Below are positions 36,810 through 49,217 of a stretch of DNA of 64,000 bases, piece after piece. Below the pieces are notes generated by a model that was not told the DNA's origin, did no database searches, and was given only the letters and a program-made list of their open reading frames with translations. Source of the stretch: Candidatus Mycoplasma liparidae (lineage in GTDB: Bacteria; Bacillota_I; Bacilli_A; Mycoplasmatales; Mycoplasmoidaceae); NCBI GenBank assembly GCA_009884515.1, contig RHHX01000001.1:365214-429213 (forward strand), in the 5' to 3' direction. A program made the position numbers and the translations under genes. Within the stretch, counting starts at the first letter, position 1; every line of letters starts with the position of its first letter.

Positions 36810-37706
36810 TTATAAATTCTCTTTTCAATTAATAAATTTCTTATTTTTCAACATTTCTATCTCTTTTTTATAAGGTGAAAAATATTTTTTATTATTTTGA
36901 ACATAAGGAGTTTCTAAAAATATTGGAATGTTAATTAATCTTTTATTATGAACAACATTTACTAAAGATTCGAACTTAATAGTACCATAGCCAATGTTTT
37001 CATGACGATCTTTTCTAGCATTTAAAATATTTTTTGAATCATTTAAATGAACTGCCTTTATTTTATCAATTCCAATTAGTTTATCAAAGTCATCTAAAAA
37101 AGTATCAAACTCATCAATACTATAACCAGCATCATTTAAGTGACAAGTATCAAGACAAACTCCGATTCTATCTTTTAATAAAATATTATCTATTATTTCT
37201 TTTATTTCATTAATGTCTGAACCAACTTCACTACCCTTACCACTCATTGTCTCAATTAATAAAACAACATTTGTTAATTTTGTTTTTTCAAAAACAAAAT
37301 TAAGATTATCAGTAATATACTTAATTCCTTGATCAAGACTATTGTCTAATTTGCTTCCAGGATGAAGAACAATGTATTTAAAACCCATTTCATTAACTCG
37401 ATTGATTTCTTGAATTAAAAATTCACAACCAAACTGTCTTGTAGATTCTTTATTTGAAGCTAAATTGATTAAATAAGAAGCGTGTATTAAAATATTTTCA
37501 GGATTAATATTATTAGCTTTCATTATTTCAAAAGCTTCTTTAACTTTAAAAAGTTTAGTATCAATTCTTTTACTTGATTGATTAGGACCAGTATAAACCA
37601 TAAATGTATTAGCATTATCAGCAATTGCTTCATTAACACTATCAATTAAATAATTAGGAGCTTTTAATGAAACATGAGAACCAATTATTAATTTACTATC
37701 TGCCAT
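36810..37706 (-). CDS. nfo: endonuclease IV (AP endonuclease)
   Basis: 298-residue metal-dependent AP endonuclease of base excision repair. All the Xyl-isomerase-like metal motifs are present: IGSHVSL at the N terminus, LIHASYLINLAS near 74, FKYIVLHPGS near 110, LLIETMSGKGSEVG near 145, GVCLDTCHLNDAGY near 180, AVHLNDSKN with DRHENIGYG near 215, and IFLETP near 262. The last five residues follow a TGA Trp codon. It is divergent from recU across a 78-bp gap. Confidence 0.95.
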
Positions 37707-37784
37707 ATAAACCTCGAAATATAAATAAATTATAGTATTTTTTATCCTTTTAAATGAACATATGTTTTATATAGGATAACAAAA

Positions 37785-38258
37785 ATGAAAACTTATCATA
37801 ATAAAGGAATGTATTTAGAAACAATAATTAATCGGACAATTAGTTTTTATAATTTTAATGAATTAGGGTGATTTGTTAAAAGGAATGTTCCTATTAAAAT
37901 TATTTCTACAAATAACAATCATGTAACAGGCTATTTAATAGAAAAATCTGAATCTGATTATTACGGTATCTATCAAGGAAAAATGATTGATTTTGAAGTT
38001 AAACAAACTAATGAAGATTATTTTAATTTAGTTAATATTAAAAAACACCAGATTGCACATTTGATTAAAATGAAAAAAAATGGCGCTATTGTTTTTTTGA
38101 TTATTTACTTTAATAAATATGATAAATTTTTTAAAGTCCAAATTGATGAAATTACTAATCAAGAAAAGAAAAAAATAAATTACTCATATTTTCTTGAAAA
38201 TAGTCAAGAGTTAAAATTAATATTTCCTGGTATTTTAGATATTATAAAGCATAAATAA
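37785..38258 (+). CDS. recU: Holliday junction resolvase RecU
   Basis: 157-residue RecU, which cuts Holliday junctions in Firmicutes and mollicutes. NKGMYLETIINRT at the N terminus, DYYGIYQGKMIDFEVKQT (catalytic Asp and the Glu-x-Lys pair) near residue 61 and HQIAHLIKMKKNGAIVFLIIYF near 88 match the family. The usual N-terminal extension and stalk of B. subtilis RecU are shorter. RBS AGGA lies 9 nt before ATG 37785. One TGA Trp is near residue 29. Confidence 0.9.
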
Positions 38259-38263
38259 GTATT

Positions 38264-38305
38264 GATAAAAAAAGAACTTCTTTAGTGAGAAGTTCTTTTT
38301 TCTTT
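38264..38305. terminator. bidirectional terminator between recU and hpf
   Basis: AAAAAAGAACTTCT/AGAAGTTCTTTTTT stem with a TTAGTG loop. The hpf stop codon (38282-38284) is in the loop. Confidence 0.85.
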
Positions 38306-38572
38306 GATATCAACTAAGATATCAACAGCTTTTTGAATAGAATCAGTAATAGTTGTTAAGATATCTGAATTCTTTGTTTCGCATCTTATTTCTCCGTGTT
38401 TCGGAACAAAAGCAATTATTTTACAAATGAACAAAGAATTTTCGTTTTTAGTTAATTCGAATTTGATATCTTCAACTCATGTGAATTTAGTAAGTTTAGT
38501 AACTTTTCTTTCAATAAATGAATCAATCGATTCTGATTTATCAAGATTATTATATTTTATAGAATATGACAT
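38282..38572 (-). CDS. hpf: ribosome hibernation-promoting factor, short form (HPF/RaiA family)
   Basis: 96-residue protein, easily missed because a TGA Trp (FTWVEDIKF) splits it. The pattern MSYSIKYNNLDKSESIDSFIERKVTKLTKF, then a beta strand pair ending FVPKHGEIRCETKNSDILTTITDSIQKAVDIL, matches the S30AE/HPF fold in which the protein binds the decoding site of idle ribosomes. It lacks the C-terminal dimerisation domain of long HPF. RBS GGAG lies 8 nt before the ATG. It begins 21 nt after deoC ends, so the two are probably cotranscribed. Confidence 0.75.
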
Positions 38573-38593
38573 TATATTTTCTCCAATAGTATT

Positions 38594-39262
38594 TTAGTAT
38601 TCTTTTGAATTAATAACAGAAGATTCTGTTATTAATTTTATTCCAGAACTAGCTCCAATTCGACTAGCGCCTTCTTTAATGAAAAGAAGAAGATCTTCAT
38701 GACTTCTAATACCACCAGCTGCTTTTATCTTTTTACCATTTTTTACCATTTTACTTCAAATGATAATATCTTTGATATCAGCTCCAGCAGTTGAAAACCC
38801 CGTTGAAGTTTTAATAAAATCAGCATTTGAATCATTAATAAATTCCATTGCTCTTTTTACTTCCTCAGGAGTTAATAAACAAGTTTCAACAATGACTTTT
38901 AATATCTTATTACCAGCGGATTTCTTAATTTCATTAATTTCATTAATACAATATTTTCTATCATTTTCTTTTAATTTAGAAACATTAATAACCATATCAA
39001 TTTCATCAGCACCATCTTTAATAGCTTCTTGAGTTTCAAAAACTTTTGTTTCAGTTGTATTTTGTCCTAATGGAAATCCAACAACTGTACAAACTAAAAC
39101 ATCAGAACCAACTAATAGTTTTTTAGCAAGTGGTATAAATCAAGGATTAATACAAACTGCCATGAAGTCATAATTCATAGCTTCTTCACATAACTTTTTG
39201 ATATCGTTACTATTAGCATCTTGTTTCAAAAAAGTATGATCTATATACTTAGATAATTTCAT
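38594..39262 (-). CDS. deoC: deoxyribose-phosphate aldolase
   Basis: 222-residue class I aldolase converting 2-deoxyribose-5-phosphate to acetaldehyde and glyceraldehyde-3-phosphate in deoxynucleoside breakdown. Starts [20 protein letters not shown] near 72, [10 protein letters not shown] near 95, [10 protein letters not shown] near 127, and the Schiff-base lysine in DFIKTSTGF near 155, then KAAGGIRS near 180. One TGA Trp lies in IIIWSKMV. Positioned 20 nt after cls on the same strand. Confidence 0.94.
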
Positions 39263-39282
39263 TTTATACCACTTAACTTCCA

Positions 39283-40830
39283 TTAAAATGTTATACTAAA
39301 TATTTCTAAAATGTATAATTTAAGTCTTTGACTTAATTTTTTATTTTTATTATTTGGAACAAATAATTCTGAATTTTGAAGATCTTTATAAAAAAGATTC
39401 TTCAATTCTTGATTTAATTTTTCTGAAAACGAAAATATAAAGTCTTCATTATTTAAATAAATAGATCTCAAATCATAATTAAAACTTCCTATCAGTGAAA
39501 TTTCATTATCAATTAATGTCATTTTTCCATGATAAAAACCATTGTATTCATATATTTCAATATCACTATTTTTAAATCTTTCATAGTTTTTTTGATTAAA
39601 AATAATAATAAAATCCTTATCATCAGGTTTACCAGGAAGTAATATTTTTACTTTAATTCCTGAAAGAGAAGCAGATAATAATGCATCAAAAATAACATCT
39701 GTTGTAGCAAAATATGGAGTTGTTATATAAATTGATTTTTTTGCTTTTAAAATTAGTTGTAAGAGAGTATTTTCAATTGGATTATGATAAATATTTGGAT
39801 TACATTCCATTACAAATGATTTTGAATTTTTTCTTACCAATTCATTACTACCATTTAGTTGAATAATTCCTTTGCTTTCAAAATTACCTAGGATTTCATT
39901 AATTGTTTTTTTAGTTCTAGTACTTCTTACATAATCAAAAATAAAATTTAATAAAAATTTGTTAACAATTTCACCTTCAAGATAAAAATTAGTATCTCTT
40001 CAATAAGAATTATTTTCTTGATAAGGTAAATATTCTTCACTTAAATTACTACCACCGTATAAAGCTTTTTGGTTATCAATTATTAATATTTTTTTATGAT
40101 TTCTTGTATTTTGTGAGCCACGTAACAATTGAATTTTACCATTAGTAAATAATTCAAAATTAATACCTTCTTGTCTCATTTTTTTAATGATCTTTTTATC
40201 ATATCTTCCAATAGAACCAATTCAATCTATTAAGACATAGATTTCAACTCCTTCTTTTGCTTTTTTAATAAGTTCATTAGCAACAGTATTAAATCATTCA
40301 CCATCTGAAATAATATAATATTGAACAATAATAATTTTTTTAGCACTTCTTATTAATTCAATTGTGTTTTGATATAAATCAAAGTTATCTTCAATTAATT
40401 TAATATAGTTGTTACTTGAATAATTAACATCTCAAGCATTTTTAAAAAAAGTAGATCATTTTGTTAAATCTTCATCATCTGTTAACTCTGGTTTTGATTG
40501 ATATTTTTCAATTAATTTTCTATCAGCAATATAATCATTTTTAGTATTATTTAAATCTGGTTTAAAAGCTAATCATAAATAGAAAAAGGTAATTAAACCT
40601 GGAAAAATAAGGAAACCAAACAACCAATTTTTTTTTGAAGTGTTTATCCGATTTCTATCATAAAAAATTTTAAAAGCAAAATAAGTATTAAAGAAGTACA
40701 TAATGATAAGAAAAATAATAATAATTAATCAATTTCAACTAACTAAAATACTAGATAACACTATTGTTAAAACAAATAAAAATAAAATGCAAGTGATATT
40801 TATAATATTAAAAATATTTTTCTTTTTCAT
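39283..40830 (-). CDS. cls: cardiolipin synthase (phospholipase D family)
   Basis: 515-residue membrane enzyme joining two phosphatidylglycerol molecules (or CL from related lipids). Two N-terminal hydrophobic regions (residues about 5-70) are followed by two HKD catalytic motifs: [19 protein letters not shown] near residue 235 and [19 protein letters not shown] near 430, each with the downstream Gly-Ser/Gly-Gly-Ser-Asn signature. Several Trp codons are TGA. It heads a cls-deoC-hpf - strand series with short gaps. Confidence 0.92.
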
Positions 40831-40912
40831 AATGATAATTATTATATAAAAGTATTAACAAAATAAAATTAAAAAACATAAGTTTCTTAATTTTATTTTT
40901 TATTATTAATAA

Positions 40913-41002
40913 TGGCGGAAGCAGAGAGATTCGAACTCTCGCACCAGTTACCCGATCTAGCACCTTAGCAGGGTGCCCTCTTAACCACTTGAGTATGCTT
41001 CC
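40913..41002 (-). tRNA. tRNA-Ser (GCU)
   Basis: 90 nt class II tRNA, acceptor GGAAGCA/TGCTTCC, anticodon stem CACC/GGTG with loop CTGCTAA (anticodon GCT), long variable arm, T-loop TTCGAAT, CCA encoded. Confidence 0.95.
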
Positions 41003-41007
41003 AAAAA

Positions 41008-41086
41008 GCATCACCACACATAAAAATCAATTTATTGCTGCTGTATTTCTACCCTGACAAAGTTCACTAATCAATATTGTGGCAAC
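41008..41086 (-). ncRNA. ffs: signal recognition particle RNA (4.5S/scRNA)
   Basis: About 79 nt, close to the length of mycoplasma SRP RNA. The conserved helix 8 with Ffh-binding internal loop is present: GTGAAC..GTCAGG, then a GTA-GAAA-TAC hairpin with a GNRA tetraloop, then AGCAGCAA. The distal arms pair as GCCACA with TGTGGT. A -10 (TATAAT) lies 7-12 nt upstream on the - strand, and GATGC plus a T5 run ends it just 5 nt before tRNA-Ser. Ends are approximate to a few bases. Confidence 0.82.
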
Positions 41087-41182
41087 ATAAACATTATATT
41101 ATAAATTTGAATTTGATTAGTTTTTTAATTTATAATATTAATATAGATATTAAAATGAATATTTTTAATAATAAGGATACAG

Positions 41183-42178
41183 ATGTTTAAAGATATTAAT
41201 GACAGTGTCATAATCAGTTTAAGCAAAAGTAAAAAACTTGCTAAAGAAATTTCTGAAATAACGAATATTCGTTTAGTAGAACCAAATACTACTAAATTTG
41301 CTGATGGCGAATTTTTACTTTCAATTCAAGAACCAATTAGAGAATTGAATGTGTTTATAATTCAATCAACTTCAAAACCAGTTAATGATAGTATTATGGA
41401 GCTTTTAATAACTATCGATGCTGTTAGAAGAGCTTCTGCAAAAACAATTAATGTTATTATGCCTTATTATGGTTATTCAAGACAAGATCGAAGAGTAGGT
41501 GGAAGAGAACCTATTACAAGTAGACTTATTGCAGATTTATTAGAAAAAGCTGGAGCTACTAGAGTTTTAACAATTGATATTCACTCTCAACAGCAACAAG
41601 GGTTTTTTACAATTCCTTTTGATTCATTAACAGCAATTTGATTAATGCTTGATTATTTATTTAATAATAATAAAGTTACTAAAGAAGATTTAGTAGTTGT
41701 TTCTCCTGATTATGGAAGTGTTAAAAGAACAAGAAGTATTGCAAATAAAATTAACTCTGGATTTGCTATTATTGATAAAAATAGAGTTGGTAAAAATAGA
41801 GTTGAATCGCTAGATATTTTAGGTGATGTTGCTAATAAAAATTGTTTAATTTTTGACGACATAATTGATACTGGTGGAACTATTCTTGAAGCTTGTAAAA
41901 TCTTAAAAGAAAAAGGCGCAAAGAATATTGATATTGTAGTAACACATGGTTTATTAAATAAAGATGCTATTCCAAATTTTATTCAAGCTAAAAAAGATCG
42001 CATAATTAATAAAATTTATATTACAGACACAATCGAAAGAAAAGAAGAATTATCAGATGTTTTTTCAGTTATCTCAATAGCCAGTTTAATATCTTCAGCT
42101 ATATTAGTTTTTGCTAAAGGTACAAATTGTATTTCTACAGTTTATGAAAAGTATTCATTTTTTAAGTTTTTTGAATAA
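41183..42178 (+). CDS. prs: ribose-phosphate pyrophosphokinase (PRPP synthetase)
   Basis: 331-residue enzyme making PRPP from ribose-5-phosphate and ATP for nucleotide salvage. FADGEFLLSIQEPIR near residue 39, VIMPYYGYSRQDRRVGGREPITSRL near 95 (ATP-binding flexible loop), TIDIHSQQQQGFF near 133 and the PRPP loop CLIFDDIIDTGGTI near 220. A TGA Trp at 41639 joins two open stretches. RBS AAGGA before ATG 41183. First of prs-rnmV-rsmI, the same order as the M. genitalium block. Confidence 0.95.
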
Positions 42179-42184
42179 TTATTA

Positions 42185-42700
42185 ATGATTGATATTATTG
42201 TTGTTGAAGGTAAAAAAGATAGTGAAAAAATTAAAAAACTTTTCAATGTTTTAACATATGAAACCCATGGATTTGGTTTCAACAATGCAGATATCGAAAA
42301 TTTAAAAAAACTATCTAAAAAGCATAATATTATCCTTTTTCTTGATCCAGATCGTTCTGGTGAAAAAATAAGACAAACAATTTTAAAGCATTTTCCTAAT
42401 TTTGAAAATGTTTATATTACTAAAAATGATATGGAACCATTTTCTAAAAAAATAGGTGTTGCTGAGGCTAAAGATGAAATTATTATTAAAGCTTTTGAAA
42501 ATAAAATTACATTTAAAAAAGATAATGTTTCATTAGATTTTAGTCAATATTTATCATTAGATATTTCTACAAAAATATTAAGAGAAAAAATATGCGAAAA
42601 AATTGGAATTTCATATTGTAATAACAAAAAACTATTCAAAACATTAAATATGCTAAATATTAATTTTGATGAATTAAAATTGATTATTAAGGAGTTATAA
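42185..42700 (+). CDS. rnmV: ribonuclease M5
   Basis: 171-residue TOPRIM nuclease that finishes the 5' and 3' ends of 5S rRNA. The TOPRIM motifs are DIIVVEGKKDSEKIKK at the start and ILFLDPDRSGEKIRQ near residue 55, followed by the family's HFPNFENVYITKNDM region. It lies 6 nt after prs, and its stop codon overlaps the rsmI start by one base. Confidence 0.9.
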   Translation: MIDIIVVEGKKDSEKIKKLFNVLTYETHGFGFNNADIENLKKLSKKHNIILFLDPDRSGEKIRQTILKHFPNFENVYITKNDMEPFSKKIGVAEAKDEIIIKAFENKITFKKDNVSLDFSQYLSLDISTKILREKICEKIGISYCNNKKLFKTLNMLNINFDELKLIIKEL

Positions 42701-43527
42701 TGGATAATAAAACTTTTTATATTATTTCTTCTCCTATTGGGAATTTAAAAGATATTTCTTTAAATACAATTGAAGTTTTAGAAAAAATTGAATATCTTTT
42801 TTGTGAAGATACTAGAAATACAGCTAAACTACTTTCACTACTAAATATTAAGAATAGACCTAAATTAATTAGTTTTCATAATCATTCTGAAAATAAAAAA
42901 GCTAATGAGGTTTTAGAAATTATTAAAAAACACCAATCTGGTTTAATATCAGATGCTGGATATCCTTTAATATCAGATCCTGGTTACGTATTAATAAAAA
43001 AATTAATAAATGAATCAATTCCAATCGAAGTTACAGCAGGACCATCAGCTTTAATTCATGCAATTTTACTTTCATCAGCTCCAACAACTGATTTTTTCTT
43101 TGTTGGGTTTTTACCATATAAAACAAAAGAACAAGGTAACAAATTATTACAATTAAAAAACTTTAAAACCACATTAATAATTTATGAATCAGTTCACAGA
43201 ATTAATCATACTTTAGAAAATATTAAGAATATTTTTGGTGATATTGAAATTTCAGTATGCCGAGAAATATCTAAAAGAAACCAAACTATTTATCTTGATA
43301 AAATTTCTGAGGTTTTAAAGACCATTACCTTAAAAGGTGAATTTGTTATTGTTATTAATAACAATAACAAAAATGAAATAGATGAAAATATTTTATTAAT
43401 AGAAATTGAAAATTTAGTAAATAATAATATTCATTTAAAAATAGCTTGTAAAATGGTCGGATATAAACACTCAATCAAGTCTAATATGCTTTATTCTCTA
43501 TATAATAAAACCCATATTATTATATAA
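42700..43527 (+). CDS. rsmI: 16S rRNA (cytidine-1402-2'-O)-methyltransferase RsmI
   Basis: 275-residue tetrapyrrole-methylase-fold enzyme modifying C1402 in the ribosomal P site. FYIISSPIGNLKDISL at the N terminus, EDTRNTAKLLSLLNI near 38, LISDAGYPLISDPGYVLI near 84 and VTAGPSALIHAILLSS near 108 are the diagnostic motifs. RBS GGAG lies inside rnmV, and ATG shares an A with the rnmV stop TAATG. Confidence 0.94.
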   Translation: MDNKTFYIISSPIGNLKDISLNTIEVLEKIEYLFCEDTRNTAKLLSLLNIKNRPKLISFHNHSENKKANEVLEIIKKHQSGLISDAGYPLISDPGYVLIKKLINESIPIEVTAGPSALIHAILLSSAPTTDFFFVGFLPYKTKEQGNKLLQLKNFKTTLIIYESVHRINHTLENIKNIFGDIEISVCREISKRNQTIYLDKISEVLKTITLKGEFVIVINNNNKNEIDENILLIEIENLVNNNIHLKIACKMVGYKHSIKSNMLYSLYNKTHIII

Positions 43528-43534
43528 TGATAAT

Positions 43535-44272
43535 ATGAGTTTTAAGTTTGTTCAATTACTAAACAAAGATATTAATAAAATTAGCAGATTTTTCTTAAGC
43601 ATTAGCTTTTCTTTAATGATTATAATGATTCTTTTTTTAACTATTTATATTTTTATTCCGCCATTTGTTATTAACGATAAACTTTATATTAGTTTTTTTA
43701 ATATTGACTTAATTGAAGGTGGACCGGTTGATATTTATGCTAAATATCTTAATGTAGTTGGTATTTTATCGACAATGATAATATCAATTATTATTCCAAT
43801 GTCAGGATATGGATATTGAAAATATAAAAAGTCAGATTATCTAGCAAAATACAACTCTAACCATATTTCAGCATTTATGATTATTGGTAATATTTTTTTA
43901 TTAGTTTTATTTATTGTTGCTTTTATTAATAGACCAAGTTCTATTATTAACAATAATCCTTGATTAGTTCAAAATGTATTAGATTCTTCAACACAATCTA
44001 ATATTTTTTATGAAAATGGAGTATTTGTTAATAGAGAATTGACTGATGAAATTGGGGTATGAGAATTTTCATATATCTTTAATTATAATTTTAATAAAGG
44101 TAATTCAGAGTCAATATCATTTACATGATGAGAATTAAGAATTGGAGCTCAAGTTTTAATTTTTTATATATCTGTTTTTTACTTAGCATTGATAATTGTA
44201 ATTTCTTCAATTCTATATACTAATAATTTTTTAATTGATAAAAATCAAGTTTTCAATATAACAAAAGGATAA
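43535..44272 (+). CDS. membrane protein of unknown function
   Basis: 245 residues that I cannot assign. Four likely membrane segments are visible: about residues 20-44 (FFLSISFSLMIIMILFLTIY), 70-92 (VVGILSTMIISIIIPMSG), 112-134 (AFMIIGNIFLLVLFIVAF) and 205-230 (IFYISVFYLALIIVISSILY), with a soluble loop of about 70 residues before the last. Four Trp codons are TGA. It sits 7 nt after rsmI and 3 nt before metG, so it is probably expressed with them. Confidence 0.7.
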
Positions 44273-45829
<1,557 letters not shown>

Positions 45830-46513
45830 TTATCAAATTTCATTGAATGAATTAATAATTTTAACATCTTTAGAAAAAATGCTTTTATTTTCAAAACTAT
45901 ACATTTGTTTATTTTCAAACTTTGCTATTTTTTCACATTCTAAAACAGTTTTTTCATTAGCATTTAATAATAGTACTTTATCACTAACAGCATTTAATAA
46001 ACGATTTATTTTTTGTAGCTCAGGATAATTTTCATTAATCTTAACATTTTTAGGCATTTCGCATAAATATAAAATATTATTAGAATCAATATTATTAATA
46101 GTAGATTTCTTATAACCATTTTTATCAACCAAAATAATCTTATAACCATAATTAACAAGCTTCTTAGCTGTTAGATGGTTCTTAATATTTCAGTTAAAAC
46201 TATAAATGATATTTTTTGATAATTTATTTTTTAGAAAATATTCATAACCAACATCACCTCAAATAGCAATTACTTGCTTGTTAATTAAATTGATATTTCC
46301 TTTGTGAAAAAGAATAAAGGGCGGCATATAAATATTTTTAAACTTATTTGGATATTTTTCATCCAAAATAGTCATAATATTAATCCGATCATTTTTAACA
46401 CTGTTTAATTTTTCTAAATTTATTTTTTGATATTCAGAGTCCTTAATAGCTTGATAAACTAAATCCCAATTCCCTTCATATTTTTCATTAAATAAAATAA
46501 GTATTTGTTCCAT
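45830..46513 (-). CDS. diverged DprA/Smf-like protein
   Basis: 227 residues resembling DprA, which loads RecA on incoming single-stranded DNA. Support: YPNKFKNIYMPPFILFHKGN near residue 55 (family YPxxLxxIxDPPxxLFxKGN), VIAIWGDVG in place of the normal VAIVGSR, and a C-terminal LCEMPKNVKINENYPELQKINRLLNAVSDKVLLLNA matching the family's IPPNV...P.RNRIIAALSDAVLVVEA. The central Rossmann core is shortened and the GSR nucleotide-loop is changed, so DNA-uptake function is doubtful. RBS GGAGG lies 8 nt before the ATG. Confidence 0.65.
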
Positions 46514-46559
46514 AAAAAAACCTCCATATTTCTATGTAGGTTAAGTTATTTTAAAAATA

Positions 46560-47969
46560 CTAATAAGCTCTTGCAATAATAATCATATTTTTTGTTTTTT
46601 TATTAGTAATGAAACAAGTCCCCTCAATATCATTATCAATAATACATCTAGGTGTTGCTTTTGTTTCTTCTTTGATTTTGATTTCATCACCAATATTGCC
46701 AGCAAAATATGCTTTAGCTATTTTTCTATTTTTAAGAACGTTTTTTAATTCATCTATTGATGAAATAAATTCAGCTGAACTATCAAGATGTGTTTTAGCT
46801 TTTTGATACATTGATGCTTTAATATTAATGATTAATGCTTGAATGTATTTATTTAAATCATCAAGATTAATATCTTCTTTTGTGGAAAGATCTCTTCGAT
46901 AAATAGTAATAATATTTTCATTTACCGTTCTTTTTCCAACAATAATTTGAATTGGAATACCTAATATTTCATTATTAGCAATTTTATAACCAAGTCCTTT
47001 ATCAGAATTATCAATTTCAACTCGATAATCTTTTAATGAATCTTTAATAGTATTAGCAATATTATTAACTGATTCATCATTATTAGCTAAGTTAAGCATA
47101 ACTTGAATTGGAGCAATGTTTCAAGGCAAATTTAAACCTTTATTATCACCATGTACCATAATAATAGCACCGATTAATCTTGTTGAAACTCCAGCTGATA
47201 CTTGTTTTATATATTGATATTGATTATTTTTATCTTGGAATTTGATTTGAAAGCTTTTAGCAAAATTATCACCTAGATAATGACTTGTTCCACATTGAAG
47301 CACTTGACCATCTTGCATCAAAGCTTCAACAGTATAAGTTTTTTCAGCACCAGCAAATCTTTCATTAGCTGTTTTTTCACCTTTAATAACCGGAATCAGT
47401 AAATCTTCTTGAATAAATTGTTCATAAGTATTAATCATAGTTTGAGTAAAACTTAAAGCATCACTTTCATCAATATGAATAGAATGCATTTCTTGTCAAT
47501 AAAATTCACTATTTCTTAAGAAAGGTCTAGTAGTTTTTTCAGCTCTAAGAACATTACATCATTGGTTTAATTTAATTGGTAAGTCTTTATAACTATTTAA
47601 AATATTGCTAAAGTATTGACAAAAGATAATTTCACTAGTAGGTCTAATAATATAATGTTCATTAATATCCTTATTACCAATTTTAGTAATTGTATAAACT
47701 TCAGGACTAAAACCTTTAATATGAGCTTTTTCTTTTTCTAAATCAGCTACCGGAATTAATAATGGCATTGCCAAATTTTTAATCCCCTTTTCTTTAAAAT
47801 TTTTATCTAAAATATTTCTAATATTTTCTCAAATACTTCAAGCATAAGGTTGAAAAATCATCATCCCTTTAATATTTGTATAAAGAGAAAGTTTGGCATT
47901 TTGAATAATACTTGTATATCATTCAGCAAAATCTTCTTCTCTTGTTATTATACGATCTATTTTTTTCAT
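46560..47969 (-). CDS. proS: prolyl-tRNA synthetase (archaeal/eukaryote type, no editing insert)
   Basis: 469-residue class II synthetase. Motif 2 region [29 protein letters not shown] near residue 145, then LMQDGQVLQCGTSHYLGDNFAKSF and motif 3-type [32 protein letters not shown] near 265, followed by an anticodon-binding domain and a C-terminal region. It lacks the INS editing domain of typical bacterial ProS, as expected in mollicutes. The C-terminal Zn-type domain has one visible Cys pair (TPRCIIDNDIEGTCF). Confidence 0.93.
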
Positions 47970-48074
47970 GATTGGTTCCAAATAATTAAAATTTTTAAAA
48001 AAGATTTTTATTCTTTTATTAACTAAAATTAATTTTATAATAATAAAAAAGAAGCTTAATAAAAAAGGTGAAAT

Positions 48075-49217
48075 ATGAAAAAAATTATTATTATTGGTTC
48101 AGGTCTTTCAGGTGCTGTTTCAGCAAGATTATTAAGTGAAAAAGGCTATCTTGTTGATATTTATGAAATTAAAGATCATTTAGGTGGACATGTTTATGAT
48201 TATCGTCGAGATAATAATATTTTAGTTCATAAATATGGACCACATATTTTTCACACTAATTATGAAGATGTTTGAAAATTTATTAATCGATTTACTGAGT
48301 TCAATGATTATGTTAATGAAGTTCAGGTTGAATATGATTCAAAATTGATTAGGTTTCCAATTAATTTTGATTCTATCAAAGCTATTAATCCTGATTTATT
48401 TGAAAAATTTCAAATAGAAGTTAAGAGATTATTTAAAAACGAAACAAGTATCAGCATTCATGAATTACTTGAAAAAATAGAAGATGCTGATCTTAAGAAA
48501 TTAATCAATAACATCTATTTAAAAATATATGCAAACTATACAATTAAGATGTGAGGAATTGATATTAAAGATATTGATATCAATGTTCTTAAAAGAGTAA
48601 AAATTAATTTAAACCATGTTTGAAATTACTTTCCTGATGATAGATATCAAGGATTACCCTTATTAGGTTATACTCAGATGATTAATAAAATATTAGACCA
48701 TGAAAATATTAGTGTTTTTAAAAATCAAAACGGCCTTGATTTTATCAATTTTAAAAACTCAAAGATTCTTTTTAAAAATGAAGAATTAGATGTTATTTTT
48801 ACGGGTAGAATTGATGAACTATTTAAATACCAATATGAATATCTTCAATACCGTTCTTTAGATATTCAATTCGAAGATTTAAAGAAAGAATTCTTTCAAG
48901 AAACAGCAGTAGTTAATTATCCTGCTCATAAATCATTAACAAGAATATGTGAATATAAACATATGACAAAGCAAGTTGATAAGGAAAATACAACAATTAC
49001 AAGAGAATATCCTGGTAATTTTGACATTAATGATAAAGTATTCAATATTCCATTTTATCCAATTAATAATGATGAAAACAATCAAAAATATTTAAAATAT
49101 CAAAAAGAAGCTTCTAAGTATTCTAATTTATTTTTAATAGGTAGATTAAGTCAATATAAATACTATGATATGGATGATGTTATTAAAAATACTTTTGAAT
49201 TAATTGAGAAATTTTAA
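48075..49217 (+). CDS. glf: UDP-galactopyranose mutase
   Basis: 380-residue FAD enzyme that isomerises UDP-galactopyranose to UDP-galactofuranose. FAD dinucleotide fold IIIGSGLSGAVSARLLSEKGY at the N terminus, GGHVYDY...HKYGPHIFHTNYEDVW near 40, and DDRYQGLPLLGYTQMINKIL near 200; FYPINN...LIGRLSQYKYYDMDDVI at the C terminus holds the conserved Arg and YxDMD motif. RBS AAAGGTGA. Galactofuranose would go into glycolipid or capsule, as these cells have no wall. It overlaps the 3' end of the U32-family gene by 4 nt. Confidence 0.94.

Noticed and set aside
46514..46559. Riboswitch or T-box between proS and the dprA-like gene
   Set aside because: Only 46 bp, mostly a GGAGG ribosome site and A/T tract; the weak CCTCCATA/TATGTAGG pairing is too short.
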